The notes under the pieces were generated by a model that was not told the origin of the DNA, made no database searches, and was given only the letters and a program-made list of their open reading frames with translations. A stretch of DNA of 64,000 nt from JBPEWY01 sp052032225. GTDB lineage: Bacteria; Bacteroidota; Bacteroidia; Flavobacteriales; Flavobacteriaceae. A program made the position numbers and the translations under genes. This document shows, in pieces, positions 7,841-16,642 of this stretch; position 1 is the first letter of the stretch; every line of letters begins with the position of its first letter. The stretch covers positions 1-64,000 of the forward strand of contig JBPEWY010000066.1 in assembly GCA_052032225.1 (NCBI GenBank). Reading direction: 5' to 3'.

Positions 7841-7858
7841 CCCGAACATTTGTTCGGG
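7841..7858 (-). terminator. Terminator following tRNA-Phe
   Basis: A perfect 8-bp stem (CCCGAACA/TGTTCGGG) with a 2-base centre. It is flanked by seven A on the left and five or more T on the right, so it can work in both directions. It lies 10 bases after the 3' end of tRNA-Phe on the minus strand and insulates it from the arsenosugar run. Confidence 0.85.
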
Positions 7859-7868
7859 TTTTTTAACG

Positions 7869-7941
7869 TGGTGCCTCCAGGAATCGAACCAGGGACACAA
7901 GGATTTTCAGTCCTTTGCTCTACCAACTGAGCTAAGGCACC
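7869..7941 (-). tRNA. tRNA-Phe (anticodon GAA)
   Basis: A 73-base cloverleaf on the minus strand. The acceptor stem GGTGCCT pairs with AGGCACC, the D arm starts GCTC, the anticodon loop is CTGAAAA inside the stem AAGGA/TCCTT (anticodon GAA), and the T loop is TTCGATT within CCTGG/CCTGG-type pairing. The discriminator is A at 7869. CCA is not encoded, as is usual in this phylum. Confidence 0.97.
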
Positions 7942-7958
7942 AGTTGCATTTGCGGGTG

Positions 7959-7991
7959 CAAATATAAATTTAAAAAATAATATTCGCCAAA
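7959..7991 (-). promoter_or_regulatory. Promoter of tRNA-Phe
   Basis: On the minus strand, TATATTTG (7966-7959) matches the Bacteroidota -7 octamer TAnnTTTG exactly. A TTTG (7991-7988) lies 21 bases upstream, within the accepted spacing for the -33 element. The octamer is 17 bases from the tRNA 5' end, leaving room for a short leader. Confidence 0.65.
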
Positions 7992-8030
7992 AAAAATTTA
8001 TAAAAAATTACGTTTTTTACCTTTGATAAT

Positions 8031-8038
8031 TAATTTTG
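8031..8038 (+). promoter_or_regulatory. Possible -7 element of coaX
   Basis: TAATTTTG fits TAnnTTTG and ends 8 bases before the coaX ATG at 8047, so initiation would give a nearly leaderless mRNA. I see no TTG at 17-23 bases upstream, so this is a weak call. Confidence 0.35.
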
Positions 8039-8046
8039 AATGCGTT

Positions 8047-8775
8047 ATGAATTTAGTTATAGATGCCGGAAATACGTTTATTAAGCTTGGGGTATTTAAA
8101 AATAACGATTTAGTTTTAAAAAAAACGTTTAATAAGCAAGGTTTTTTAACACAAATAGAATCGGTTTTTAAACAATATCCCAACATAAATGCAGCCATTG
8201 TAAGCTCGGTTACCAATCTTTCTGAGCGTTATTATAAGGCGTTGGCTGTATTTTGTAAAGTGTATAAGGTTTCTGCTAAAACCAATATTCCTTTTATTAA
8301 CAAGTACAACACTAAAACTACGCTGGGAACAGACAGAATGTGTTTGGTAACGGCAGCTTACTACAAATATTCGCAAACAAATGTGTTAATTATAAGTGCC
8401 GGGACTTGTGTTACCTACGATTTTTTATCAGAAAACGGGGCGTATTTAGGCGGAGCAATTTCTCCCGGATTAACAATGCGATATAAAGCATTAAACCAAT
8501 TTACAGCAAACCTGCCATTGCTTGAACCGGAGCAAATTTCTTTTTTAATTGGAGATAGCACACAAAACAGCATTCACAGTGGTGTAGTTAATGGTATAAC
8601 TAACGAAATAGATGCAACAATTTCTCAGTATAAAGCTCGCTACAAAGATTTAACAGTTATTTTAACAGGTGGAGACACTGATTTTTTGTCAAAACGATTA
8701 AAAAATACCATATTTGCCCATTCTAATTTTCTTTTAGAAGGTCTGAATTACATTTTAGAATACAATAAACGCTAA
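8047..8775 (+). CDS. coaX: Type III pantothenate kinase
   Basis: 242 residues starting MNLVIDAGNT. An upstream in-frame TTG at 8023 is less likely because the fold begins at this ATG. CoaX signatures are present: the phosphate loop DAGNT, TTLGTDRM, AGTCVTYDFL (the catalytic aspartate region), GGAISPGL, and the final LTGGD of the ASKHA fold. Reaction: ATP-dependent phosphorylation of pantothenate, the first step of coenzyme A synthesis, in the cytoplasm. Type III enzymes are not feedback-inhibited by CoA. It is followed immediately (no gap) by an outer-membrane protein gene, so it heads a plus-strand operon. Confidence 0.95.
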   Translation: MNLVIDAGNTFIKLGVFKNNDLVLKKTFNKQGFLTQIESVFKQYPNINAAIVSSVTNLSERYYKALAVFCKVYKVSAKTNIPFINKYNTKTTLGTDRMCLVTAAYYKYSQTNVLIISAGTCVTYDFLSENGAYLGGAISPGLTMRYKALNQFTANLPLLEPEQISFLIGDSTQNSIHSGVVNGITNEIDATISQYKARYKDLTVILTGGDTDFLSKRLKNTIFAHSNFLLEGLNYILEYNKR

Positions 8776-10044
8776 ATGATAAAAAGGGTTTTAACTGTTG
8801 TGGCGCTTATAGCCGGTGGGTTAATTTATGCGCAAGACGGAACATCATCGCCATATTCATACTACGGAATAGGTGAATTAAAATTTAAAGGAACCATAGA
8901 AAACCAGTCTATGGGAGGGTTAAGCATTTTTACGGATAGTATTCACTTAAATTTGCAAAACCCTGCTGCTTATGCAGATTTAAAACTAACAACGTATACC
9001 GGAGGGCTTACACACAATGTAACCAGGTTTAATACCACAGAAACCAAAGAAACTAAAGAAACTACTTCTTTTGATTATTTAGCGATTGGAATTCCGGTAA
9101 GCCAAAAAGCTGCAATTGGTTTTGGGGTGCTGCCCTACACAGCAGTAGGCTACGGTTTAGAAACTCTTCAAAATGAAGCAGCCGGTTTAACAGCCACCAG
9201 ATATAGCGGTGAAGGAGGTATTAATAGAGTGTTTTTCTCTATGGGATATGCCTTAAACAAATCGTTTTCTGTAGGTGTAACCGGTAATTACGATTTTGGT
9301 AATGTGCTAAACGAAACTATTAAGAGTGTAGAAAACGTACAGTTAGCAACACAAGAAATAAACAGGTCTGATTTAAGCGGTTTTGATTTTAATTTTGCGT
9401 TAAACTTTAAACAGCCAATAAATAATAAATTAACGTTGCGTTCTACGGTAACGTTTTCTCCCGAAGCTAAATTAAACTCAGAAAACAGACGTACATTTTC
9501 TACTGTACAGCTTTTAGATAACGGTGCAATTTTCCCGCGCGATATACAAGAGGTAGATTTAGAAGCTCTGGGGCTAAAAGAAACCGAATTAACATTACCA
9601 ATGAACACCTCTTTTGGTTTAGGAGTAGGCCAAGAACGCAAATGGTTTTTTGGAGCAGAGTATAAGTTTAAAGAAATCAGTAAATTTGACAATCCTTTTA
9701 TTCAAGTAGAGAATATTAATTATAAAGACGGCTATACTTTTTCTGCCGGAGGTTATTTTATACCAAAGTACAACTCATTTAATAGTTACTGGAGTAGAGT
9801 TGTTTACAGGGCAGGAGTTAGGTTAGATAATACCGGCTTAGAGATAGAAGGAGAGCCAATAAACAACTTTGGCATATCTTTTGGAGTAGGTTTACCGGTT
9901 GCCGGTTTTTCTAATGCAAATTTAGGTTTTGAAATTGGAAGAAGAGGTACCACAGAAAAAAACTTAATTAGAGAAGATTATTTTAATGTTAGAATCAGTT
10001 TATCGTTTAACGATAAGTGGTTCTTAAAACGAAAGTTTGATTAA
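8776..10044 (+). CDS. Outer-membrane beta-barrel protein, function unknown
   Basis: 422 residues with a signal peptide (MIKRVLTVVALIAGGLIYAQ) and mature start DGTSSPYSYYGIGELKFKG. The latter is characteristic of a flavobacterial barrel family resembling FadL/PorV-type transporters (NPAAYADL near the N-terminus, a common motif of such barrels). It ends in NVRISLSFNDKWFLKRKFD with alternating strand residues. Its start abuts the coaX stop codon. The TPR gene follows, and lptC lies downstream, an envelope-assembly context. No substrate can be proposed. Confidence 0.7.
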   Translation: MIKRVLTVVALIAGGLIYAQDGTSSPYSYYGIGELKFKGTIENQSMGGLSIFTDSIHLNLQNPAAYADLKLTTYTGGLTHNVTRFNTTETKETKETTSFDYLAIGIPVSQKAAIGFGVLPYTAVGYGLETLQNEAAGLTATRYSGEGGINRVFFSMGYALNKSFSVGVTGNYDFGNVLNETIKSVENVQLATQEINRSDLSGFDFNFALNFKQPINNKLTLRSTVTFSPEAKLNSENRRTFSTVQLLDNGAIFPRDIQEVDLEALGLKETELTLPMNTSFGLGVGQERKWFFGAEYKFKEISKFDNPFIQVENINYKDGYTFSAGGYFIPKYNSFNSYWSRVVYRAGVRLDNTGLEIEGEPINNFGISFGVGLPVAGFSNANLGFEIGRRGTTEKNLIREDYFNVRISLSFNDKWFLKRKFD

Positions 10045-10060
10045 CCAAAAATTTAAAGAG

Positions 10061-11428
10061 ATGAAAAAGAAATTTTACGTATTGGCGGTTAGCGTATTAA
10101 TGGCTGTTGGTTATGCGAGTGCTCAACAAGCACAAAACCCGGAGTGTATGCAAAATTTATCAATATTCCATCAGCATGTAAAAGTTAAAAATTACGATGC
10201 AGCATACACCCCATGGAAAATGGTATACGATAACTGTCCGGATCTTCATGCGGCAACCTATGTAGATGGAGAAAAAATCTTAAAAGACCGTATTAAAAAA
10301 GGTGTAGATAAACAAGCTAGTATTACTTTATTAATGGAGATTTACGACAAGTCTCACCAATATTTTAAAGATAAATTTACTTTAGCTAGCGTACTATCTG
10401 ATAAGGCTATTTTAATGTACGATGAAAAATTAGGTTCTGACGAAGAGCTTTTTAACGTACTTGATAAAGCATTTAACGAAGATCGTAAGAACTTTAAAAA
10501 CCCTAAAGCTTTATACTTATACTTCTCTACACTAGTAGATTTATATAAAGCAGGTAAAAAAGATTTACAAGCTGTTTTTGATACTTACGATGATGTTACA
10601 GAGCGTATAGACGAAGAAAACAAGAAGCTTTCTAAAGTATTAAATGAGTTCGCAGACTTAGACGAAGCTAATTTAAACTCTAAGCAAAAAAGAAAGCTTA
10701 GATATGCAACTGTAAACTCAGAAGCATTTGGTAAAATATCAGAAAGTATAGATGGTAAATTGGGTGAATTAGCAAACTGCGAAAACTTAATACCGCTATA
10801 CCAAAAGAATTTTGATGCTAAAAAAGGTGATTTAAAATGGGTTAAGCGTGCCGTAGGTAGAATGTTTGCTAAAGAATGTACAGACGACCCATTGTTTGTT
10901 AAATTAGTAGAGGCACAGAATGCATTAGAGCCATCGGCTAATTCAGAGTTTTACTTAGGAATTCTTAAAGAAAAAGCCGGAGACTCTAAAGGTGCTCTAG
11001 GACATTACAACAGAGCGGTAGAGTTAGAAACAGATAACTACGAGAAATCTCAAATTCTTTACAGAATTGCAGTTTCTCAAAAGCGTAGAGGAGCAAAATC
11101 TTCTGCCAGAAATTATGCTCAAAAAGCAATTAACCTTAACCCGTCTATGGGTAAAGCATATTTGTTAATTGCTAACCTTTATGCAAGCAGTGCAAACGAG
11201 TGTGGCTCTACTCCTTTCGAGAAGAGAGCTATTTACTGGAAAGCAGCAGAAATGGCTAGAAAAGCAGCTCGTGTAGACCCATCTATTGCCGGTACTGCAA
11301 AAGCAACAGCTAATAGCTACGAGCAAAGAGCACCTAGTAGAGCCGATATTTTCCAGGCTGGTATGGCCGGAAAAACCATTACGTTTAACTGTTGGGTAGG
11401 CGGTAGCGTAAAGGTTCCTAACCTCTAA
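10061..11428 (+). CDS. Exported tetratricopeptide-repeat protein
   Basis: 455 residues from ATG 10061 (MKKKFYVLAVSVLMAVGYASAQ signal peptide; the upstream in-frame ATG at 10037 would put eight polar residues before it). The mature part is helical with TPR-like repeats, clearest at the C-terminus (LGHYNRAVELETDNYEKSQILYRIAVSQ; SSARNYAQKAINLNPSMGKAYLLIANLYA). It is probably periplasmic and a binding scaffold. Codon use looks like that of a well-expressed gene. A strong hairpin at 11461-11490, inside the next gene, probably ends most of its transcripts. Confidence 0.8.
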   Translation: MKKKFYVLAVSVLMAVGYASAQQAQNPECMQNLSIFHQHVKVKNYDAAYTPWKMVYDNCPDLHAATYVDGEKILKDRIKKGVDKQASITLLMEIYDKSHQYFKDKFTLASVLSDKAILMYDEKLGSDEELFNVLDKAFNEDRKNFKNPKALYLYFSTLVDLYKAGKKDLQAVFDTYDDVTERIDEENKKLSKVLNEFADLDEANLNSKQKRKLRYATVNSEAFGKISESIDGKLGELANCENLIPLYQKNFDAKKGDLKWVKRAVGRMFAKECTDDPLFVKLVEAQNALEPSANSEFYLGILKEKAGDSKGALGHYNRAVELETDNYEKSQILYRIAVSQKRRGAKSSARNYAQKAINLNPSMGKAYLLIANLYASSANECGSTPFEKRAIYWKAAEMARKAARVDPSIAGTAKATANSYEQRAPSRADIFQAGMAGKTITFNCWVGGSVKVPNL

Positions 11429-11429
11429 T

Positions 11430-11987
11430 ATGAATCATCTCTTTAAAAACATAAGAGCAGGCGTTGTCACTATTGCTATAGTGACAACGCTTTTTTCTTG
11501 TCAAAATAATTATAAAGAGCTGCAACAGTTATCGCAAACTAAAAAGTTTCCGGCAGGGGTGGCTCAAAACTTTACCTTAACATATACAGATTCCGGTAAG
11601 GTAAAAGCAATACTTAAAAGTCCGTTAAACAAAGATTTTTCAAATCAGAGTTTTCCATATCAAGAATTTCCCGAGGGTTTGCAAGTAGACTTTTTTGATG
11701 ACCAAAACAATAAAAGTACCGTTACGGCCGACTACGGAATTATATATAACGCTACAAATTTGGTGAATCTAGAAGGGAATGTAATTTTAAAGACTCACGA
11801 CGGTAAAGAACTTCATGCAAACCAATTGTATTGGGATCAAAAAAACGAGTGGATTTTCACCGAAAAAAACTATATTTATACAAGTCCGGATTTAAATATG
11901 TCTGGAGTAGGAATAGATTTTAATAAAGAGTTTACACGCGTAAATTCGCACAGAAATTCTGGTACTGCAATAATAGAAGAGCAATAA
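11430..11987 (+). CDS. lptC: LPS export ABC transporter periplasmic protein LptC
   Basis: 185 residues: a lipoprotein-type signal (AGVVTIAIVTTLFSC, with the cysteine at about residue 24), then an LptC/OstA-like beta-jellyroll. It has GVAQNFTLTYTDSGKVKAILKSP, then the paired strands TADYGIIYNATNLVNLEGNVILKTHDGKELHANQLYWDQKNEWIFTEK at about residues 90-140. Family role: a bridge carrying lipopolysaccharide from LptBFG toward LptA/LptD across the periplasm. It starts 2 bases after the TPR gene. The codons of the signal-peptide core coincide with a terminator-like hairpin (11461-11496), which is unusual. LptE is encoded elsewhere in the window (41019-41525). Confidence 0.85.
   Translation: MNHLFKNIRAGVVTIAIVTTLFSCQNNYKELQQLSQTKKFPAGVAQNFTLTYTDSGKVKAILKSPLNKDFSNQSFPYQEFPEGLQVDFFDDQNNKSTVTADYGIIYNATNLVNLEGNVILKTHDGKELHANQLYWDQKNEWIFTEKNYIYTSPDLNMSGVGIDFNKEFTRVNSHRNSGTAIIEEQ
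11461..11496 (+). terminator. Intrinsic terminator nested in the lptC signal-peptide codons
   Basis: GCGTTGTCACTAT (11461-11473) and ATAGTGACAACGC (11478-11490) form a perfect 13-bp stem with a 4-base loop, followed by six T (11491-11496). It lies 33 bases after the TPR gene stop and 31 bases into lptC. By structure it is as good a terminator as any in the window, yet every base is coding. Confidence 0.75.
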
Positions 11988-11989
11988 CT

Positions 11990-12184
11990 ATGAAATATTT
12001 TAAAACATTTAGTGTTGCGTATATAGTAATCGCAATTTTATCGGTAGTAGAAGTTTTCAGACTCTGGAACGCTGATCGCCAACGCGCATACATTTTCATT
12101 TTTTTGGCCGTAGGCTCTCTGTTTCTTTTCTTCTTTAAAAGACATTACTACAAAAAGTTTCAAGAGCGAGAAAAAAATAAATAA
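11990..12184 (+). CDS. Small membrane protein, unknown
   Basis: 64 residues with two predicted membrane helices (about 5-23 FKTFSVAYIVIAILSVVEV, and 32-50 AYIFIFLAVGSLFLFFFKR) and a basic C-terminal tail. It starts 2 bases after lptC and overlaps the CNNM gene start by one base, so it is translationally linked to both. I do not recognise the family. Conserved position in this tight operon argues for a real gene. Confidence 0.7.
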   Translation: MKYFKTFSVAYIVIAILSVVEVFRLWNADRQRAYIFIFLAVGSLFLFFFKRHYYKKFQEREKNK

Positions 12185-13470
12185 TGGACTACTCCGTCGT
12201 TATTATCATTATAAGCCTATTGTTATCGGCTTTTTTCTCGGGCATGGAGATTGCCTATGTCTCTGCTAATAAAATTCACATAGAAATAGAAAAAAAGCAA
12301 GATGGTTTTTGGGCCAATATTCTTAGGCGTTTAACCAAAAAACCTTCAAAATTTATTGCTACCATGCTAATAGGTAACAACATAGCTTTGGTGGTCTATG
12401 GGTTTTACATGGGCGATTTGCTTATTAATTGGTTTAACACACTTACACCGCAATATGAGTTTGTAAGTTTGCTTTTAACAGAGTTTAGGCTGCTTAGCCA
12501 AACGGTTATATCTACACTAATAATTTTAGTAACAGCAGAGTTTTTGCCAAAGGTTTTTTTTCAGATTTATGCCAATACACTTTTAAAGTTTTTTGCCTTA
12601 CCGGCCTATTTATTTTACCTGTTGTTTAGTGTAATATCTGAGTTTGTAATCTGGGTGTCTGATGTGGTTTTAAAAAAGCTCTTTAAAACAAACGGAGACC
12701 AAGTTCAGTTAGCATTTACAAAAGTAGAGTTGGGCGATTATATCTCAGAACAGATGGAGGCAGTAGATGAAGACGATGATGTAGATTCAGAAATTCAGAT
12801 ATTTCAGAACGCATTAGAATTCTCTGAAGTTAAGGCCAGAGAAGTAATGATTCCGAGAACAGAAATAGAAGCTGTAGAACTTCACGAAACTCCCAAAAAC
12901 TTAACAAAACGCTTTTCAGATACAGGCTATTCTAAAATAATGGTCTACAAGGATACCGTAGATGATATAATTGGGTACGTACATTCTTTTGATATGTTTA
13001 AAAAACCCAAAACCATAAAAAGCGTACTAAAACCGGTAGAATTTGTTCCGGAAACAATGTTAATAAGCGATGTACTTAATGCGCTAACAAAAAAACGAAA
13101 AAGCATTGCAATTGTGTTAGATGAGTACGGAGGTACATCGGGGATGATTACAGTAGAAGATATTATAGAAGAGCTTTTTGGAGAAATAGAAGACGAACAC
13201 GATTACACAGAGTTGTTAGAAGAGCAAATAAGCGAAACAGAATACAATTTTTCGGCCAGATTAGAGGTAGATTACTTAAACGAAGAATACAAATTAGAAA
13301 TTCCGGAAAGTGAAAACTACGAAACGTTAGGCGGATTTATAATGAGCCATACTGCGCAAATTCCCGAAAAAGATGATGTAATTGATATAGATAACTATCA
13401 GTTTAAAATTTTAGAGGTATCTAACACTAAAATAGATACTGTACAGCTTAAAATTATAGAGCGAGACTAA
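12184..13470 (+). CDS. CNNM/HlyC-CorC family transport protein (DUF21-CBS-CorC_HlyC)
   Basis: 428 residues in the usual order: a DUF21 membrane domain with about four helices (1-190; FFSGMEIAYVSANK near the start is the family motif), a CBS pair (about 215-335; VMIPRTEIEAV, then VLDEYGGTSGMITVEDIIEELFGEIEDE), and a C-terminal CorC/HlyC domain (about 345-428). Family role: inner-membrane Mg2+/Co2+ or Na+ handling; haemolysin is a historical label. It overlaps the small membrane protein gene by one base (TAATG). Confidence 0.9.
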   Translation: MDYSVVIIIISLLLSAFFSGMEIAYVSANKIHIEIEKKQDGFWANILRRLTKKPSKFIATMLIGNNIALVVYGFYMGDLLINWFNTLTPQYEFVSLLLTEFRLLSQTVISTLIILVTAEFLPKVFFQIYANTLLKFFALPAYLFYLLFSVISEFVIWVSDVVLKKLFKTNGDQVQLAFTKVELGDYISEQMEAVDEDDDVDSEIQIFQNALEFSEVKAREVMIPRTEIEAVELHETPKNLTKRFSDTGYSKIMVYKDTVDDIIGYVHSFDMFKKPKTIKSVLKPVEFVPETMLISDVLNALTKKRKSIAIVLDEYGGTSGMITVEDIIEELFGEIEDEHDYTELLEEQISETEYNFSARLEVDYLNEEYKLEIPESENYETLGGFIMSHTAQIPEKDDVIDIDNYQFKILEVSNTKIDTVQLKIIERD

Positions 13471-13556
13471 ACCACGCTATTTTATCTTTTAAACCACTTT
13501 TATTATTGGGTAGAAAATGGTATTTTCGCCCACTGAATTTTATAAAAAACGTACAG

Positions 13557-15674
13557 ATGGCAGTTCTTGAAAGCATCAGAAAACGATCATTATTTTTAAT
13601 CCTTATTATCGGATTAGCATTATTTGCTTTTGTTATTGGAGACGTAATTAACAAAAACAGCTTTAGCGGACCTAAAGCAGGCACTACTGTTGGAGAGATT
13701 AACGGAGTTAAAATTTCTCGTGATGAGTTTGTGCAAAAGGTAGAAAACAGTGCCAGACGTTTTGGTACAAACGTATCTACAACCCAAATTGTAAACACCG
13801 TTTGGAACCAAGAAGTTAGACAAGTTTTATTATCACAACAAATAGAAGATCTTGGTATAAACGTTGGAAAAGATCAAATAGTTAGCATCATAAAAAATAA
13901 TCCGGCATTTACGCAAGATCCTACTTTTCAAAATGAAGCAGGATTATTTGATGAGCAAAAATTTATAGAGTTTATTGCCGATTTAAAAGCAAACAATCCT
14001 GTTGCATATCAAGGCTGGACATTGCAAGAAGAAGCGCTTATACAAAACGCAAAAGAGCAAATGTATTTTAACCTTATAAGAGCAGGGGTGGGAGCAACGT
14101 TAAAAGATGGAGAGCTAGCGTATAAAATGGAAAATGATAAGGTAGATATTAAATTTGCGAGAGTACCTTACACTAGCATCCCTGATAGTACAATTACAGT
14201 AAGCAAATCAGAGATAGAGAAATATATAAATGAGCATAAAGACGAGTTTAAAGAAGAAGCTTCAAGAAACATTCAATACGTTTATTTTGAAGAGAAGCCA
14301 TCTTTAGAAGATGAAAACGAAGCTAAAAACAGTATTGTATCCCTTTTAGAAAACTCAGTAGAGTACAACAGTACAACCGGTACAACCGATACGCTTGCCG
14401 GATTTAAAACGGTAACAGATGTTGAGGCTTTCTTGTCTAAACATTCAGACATAAAATATAACTCGGCATATATAACTCGTCAGAACTTACCAAACGAGCA
14501 CGCCGACTCTATTTTTAACCTTAACAAAGGAGAAATTTACGGTCCTTACAAAGATGCAGGCTTCTTTAAAATCACCAGAATGTTAGATAAAAAAGAGCGT
14601 GCTGCAGTTAAGGCCAGTCATATTTTATTGGCTTATAAAGGAGCAGAACGTGCCAGCGCAGAGACTGAGCGCACTAAAGAAGAAGCTCGTGCTAAAGCAC
14701 AAGAATTAGCAAAAGAACTTAAGAGCAATCCGGATAAATTTGCAGCGTTAGCTAATGAGTTTTCAGACGATCCGGGCTCTAAAAACAGAGGGGGAACGTA
14801 CGATTTTATTCCGGAAGGGCAAATGGTAAAGCCTTTTAATGATTTTATTTTTAGTAAGCCGGTTGGAGCAATTGATGTGGTTGAAACAGATTTTGGTTTC
14901 CACGTAATAAAGGTAGATGCAACATACCCTGGTGTACAAATTGCTACATTGGCCAGAAGAATTGAACCATCTGAAGAAACTATAAACAGTTTGTTTACCG
15001 AAGCAACTAAATTTGAAATGGAAGCTGCAGAAAAGAACTTCTCTGAGCTTGCTAAAGAAAACAATTATGTGGTACGCCCGGTAAATAAAGTTAGACCTTT
15101 AGATGAAAACTTACCAGGACTGCCAAACCAAAGAGGTATTGTACAATGGGCTTTTGATGAAAACACAGAAGTTGGTGAGGTAAAGCGTTTTAATGTAAAC
15201 AACGGCTACGCAATTGTACAATTAGTATCTAAAACCAAGGAAGGTTTAGCAAGTGTAGAAGATGCATCTGCACGTGTATTACCAATATTACGCAAGCAAA
15301 AGAAAGCTGCTTTAATAATAGAGAAAAACAAAGGAAAATCTTTAGAAAACTTTGCTAAAGATAATAATGTAGCAGTAAGTACAGCGTCTGCTTTAACCAT
15401 GAAAACGCCAACAATTCCTGGAGCCGGTAGAGAGCCTAAAGTAGTTGGTACTGCATTCGGTTTAGCAGAAGGAGCAACGTCTGATTTAATAGAAGGAGAA
15501 AACGGGGTATATATTATTCAGGTTACTAAAAAAACTCCGGCACCAGAATTAGATAACTACTTAACTTATGCCAAATCAGTAGAAATTCAAAACCAAGGAA
15601 GAGTTAATACTGCCGTTTACAATGCATTACGTGAAGCTGCAGAAATAGAAGATAATAGAGCAGATTTTTACTAA
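13557..15674 (+). CDS. PpiD/SurA-like periplasmic peptidyl-prolyl isomerase, membrane-anchored
   Basis: 705 residues from ATG 13557 (MAVLESIRKRSLFLILIIGLALFAFVIGD). An in-frame TTG at 13506 would add 17 unlikely residues. One N-terminal helix anchors it; next comes a SurA_N-type chaperone region, then a parvulin domain from AAVKASHILLAYKG to FGFHVIKVDATYPG (about residues 350-470). A second, degenerate parvulin-like region follows (GLAEGATSDLIEGENGVYIIQV). Family role: folding of exported and outer-membrane proteins. It is likely transcribed with the envelope genes upstream and ended by the hairpin at 15702. Confidence 0.88.
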   Translation: MAVLESIRKRSLFLILIIGLALFAFVIGDVINKNSFSGPKAGTTVGEINGVKISRDEFVQKVENSARRFGTNVSTTQIVNTVWNQEVRQVLLSQQIEDLGINVGKDQIVSIIKNNPAFTQDPTFQNEAGLFDEQKFIEFIADLKANNPVAYQGWTLQEEALIQNAKEQMYFNLIRAGVGATLKDGELAYKMENDKVDIKFARVPYTSIPDSTITVSKSEIEKYINEHKDEFKEEASRNIQYVYFEEKPSLEDENEAKNSIVSLLENSVEYNSTTGTTDTLAGFKTVTDVEAFLSKHSDIKYNSAYITRQNLPNEHADSIFNLNKGEIYGPYKDAGFFKITRMLDKKERAAVKASHILLAYKGAERASAETERTKEEARAKAQELAKELKSNPDKFAALANEFSDDPGSKNRGGTYDFIPEGQMVKPFNDFIFSKPVGAIDVVETDFGFHVIKVDATYPGVQIATLARRIEPSEETINSLFTEATKFEMEAAEKNFSELAKENNYVVRPVNKVRPLDENLPGLPNQRGIVQWAFDENTEVGEVKRFNVNNGYAIVQLVSKTKEGLASVEDASARVLPILRKQKKAALIIEKNKGKSLENFAKDNNVAVSTASALTMKTPTIPGAGREPKVVGTAFGLAEGATSDLIEGENGVYIIQVTKKTPAPELDNYLTYAKSVEIQNQGRVNTAVYNALREAAEIEDNRADFY

Positions 15675-15701
15675 TAAAATAGACTAACCCAAACCGAAAA
15701 A

Positions 15702-15729
15702 GCCTCTGTTTTAAGCAGGGGCTTTTTTT
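15702..15729 (+). terminator. Terminator after the PpiD-like gene
   Basis: GCCTCTG (15702-15708) pairs with CAGGGGC (15716-15722; one G-T pair) and is followed by seven T. An A-run on the left side lets it also serve the convergent GYDIA kinase gene, whose stop codon it touches. Confidence 0.8.
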
Positions 15730-16642
15730 ATAGTATTAATTCGTTAAAAGGGATAACAACATCAAACCCTTTTTTGGCAAAATACATTGGAGTAAACTCG
15801 TTACCGGTAGCCAGCACAAAATCGCCTCCCCAGGCACCTAAACTTTTTATGCTTCCGGGGTAATCACTAAAAAAAAGGTCTTTAACTTTTTCTAGTTTCA
15901 AGTAACTGGCAAGTAAGTTTTCGTGCTCATTTATAGCCTCTTTAAAGGTGTTTATAGATGATGTAGTAGCAATGGTATTTGTTAGTGCAGAAATTTGCTT
16001 AATAAGCTCTTTTTTATCGTCAGACTGAATGGTTTTGTAATGTGCTATAGCGTCTTTGCTACTTTGCTTTTTGTTTAGATATACAAAGAAAAGCTGATTG
16101 GAAAATTGTGGTTTAAAATTTATGGGTGTTATGGTAGGATTACCATTTTGTAGTGAATACAATATTGGGGTATTGTGCTTGGCACAAGCAATATCATAAC
16201 CACTCCCTTTAAAGGTTTCTTGCAATAATTTATACGGATTTACATTTGCCCATAAAGAAACATTGTGTATAAGAGTAGAAGAGGTGCCAAGCCCCCAAAG
16301 TCTTGGGAAGGTAAGCTTTGTAGTAACTTTAACACCATTACAATTAGTTAAAAACTCGGGGTTAAGCTTTTTGGCTGCTTTTAAAATACAAATTAACCTA
16401 AATGTAATGCTGTTAGTTGTATTTATTCCGTCATCAAAAACAGCGCTTAAAGTAAAAGCTTCTGAAAACCAAGGGTTGTTGTTTTCGTCTAAGCTTTCCC
16501 AGATAAGTTTACCCGAATCATTATACTGTACAGTTAGGCTTTGCCCCGGTTTTGTGGGTAGTGCCAATGCTTTAGCTCCATCTAACACAACATACTCTCC
16601 GGTAAGTAAAAGTTTTCCGTTGCTATAAAATTGCTGTGCCAT
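15728..16642 (-). CDS. GYDIA-family GHMP kinase
   Basis: 304 residues of the GHMP (galacto-/homoserine/mevalonate/phosphomevalonate) kinase fold: GKLLLTGEYVVLDGAKALALP near the N-terminus, the ATP loop GLGTSSTLIHNVS (about residues 125-137), and GSGYDIACA, which names the Bacteroidota GYDIA subfamily. It overlaps the HMG-CoA reductase gene by one base and is expressed after it. This strongly suggests the next ATP-dependent steps of the mevalonate route to isopentenyl diphosphate. Whether the substrate is mevalonate, phosphomevalonate or another intermediate is not settled by sequence. Confidence 0.88.
   Translation of the reverse strand: MAQQFYSNGKLLLTGEYVVLDGAKALALPTKPGQSLTVQYNDSGKLIWESLDENNNPWFSEAFTLSAVFDDGINTTNSITFRLICILKAAKKLNPEFLTNCNGVKVTTKLTFPRLWGLGTSSTLIHNVSLWANVNPYKLLQETFKGSGYDIACAKHNTPILYSLQNGNPTITPINFKPQFSNQLFFVYLNKKQSSKDAIAHYKTIQSDDKKELIKQISALTNTIATTSSINTFKEAINEHENLLASYLKLEKVKDLFFSDYPGSIKSLGAWGGDFVLATGNEFTPMYFAKKGFDVVIPFNELIL

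Noticed and set aside
7869..7941. tRNA-Phe as an integration site of a genomic island carrying the arsenosugar operon
   Set aside because: No integrase, direct repeat of the tRNA 3' end, or mobile gene is seen, and base composition does not shift noticeably. Transfer is possible but not supported.
13506..13556. Upstream TTG start extending the PpiD-like protein by 17 residues
   Set aside because: The extension is basic and polar and precedes a typical MAVLxxIRxRS start; ATG at 13557 is preferred.
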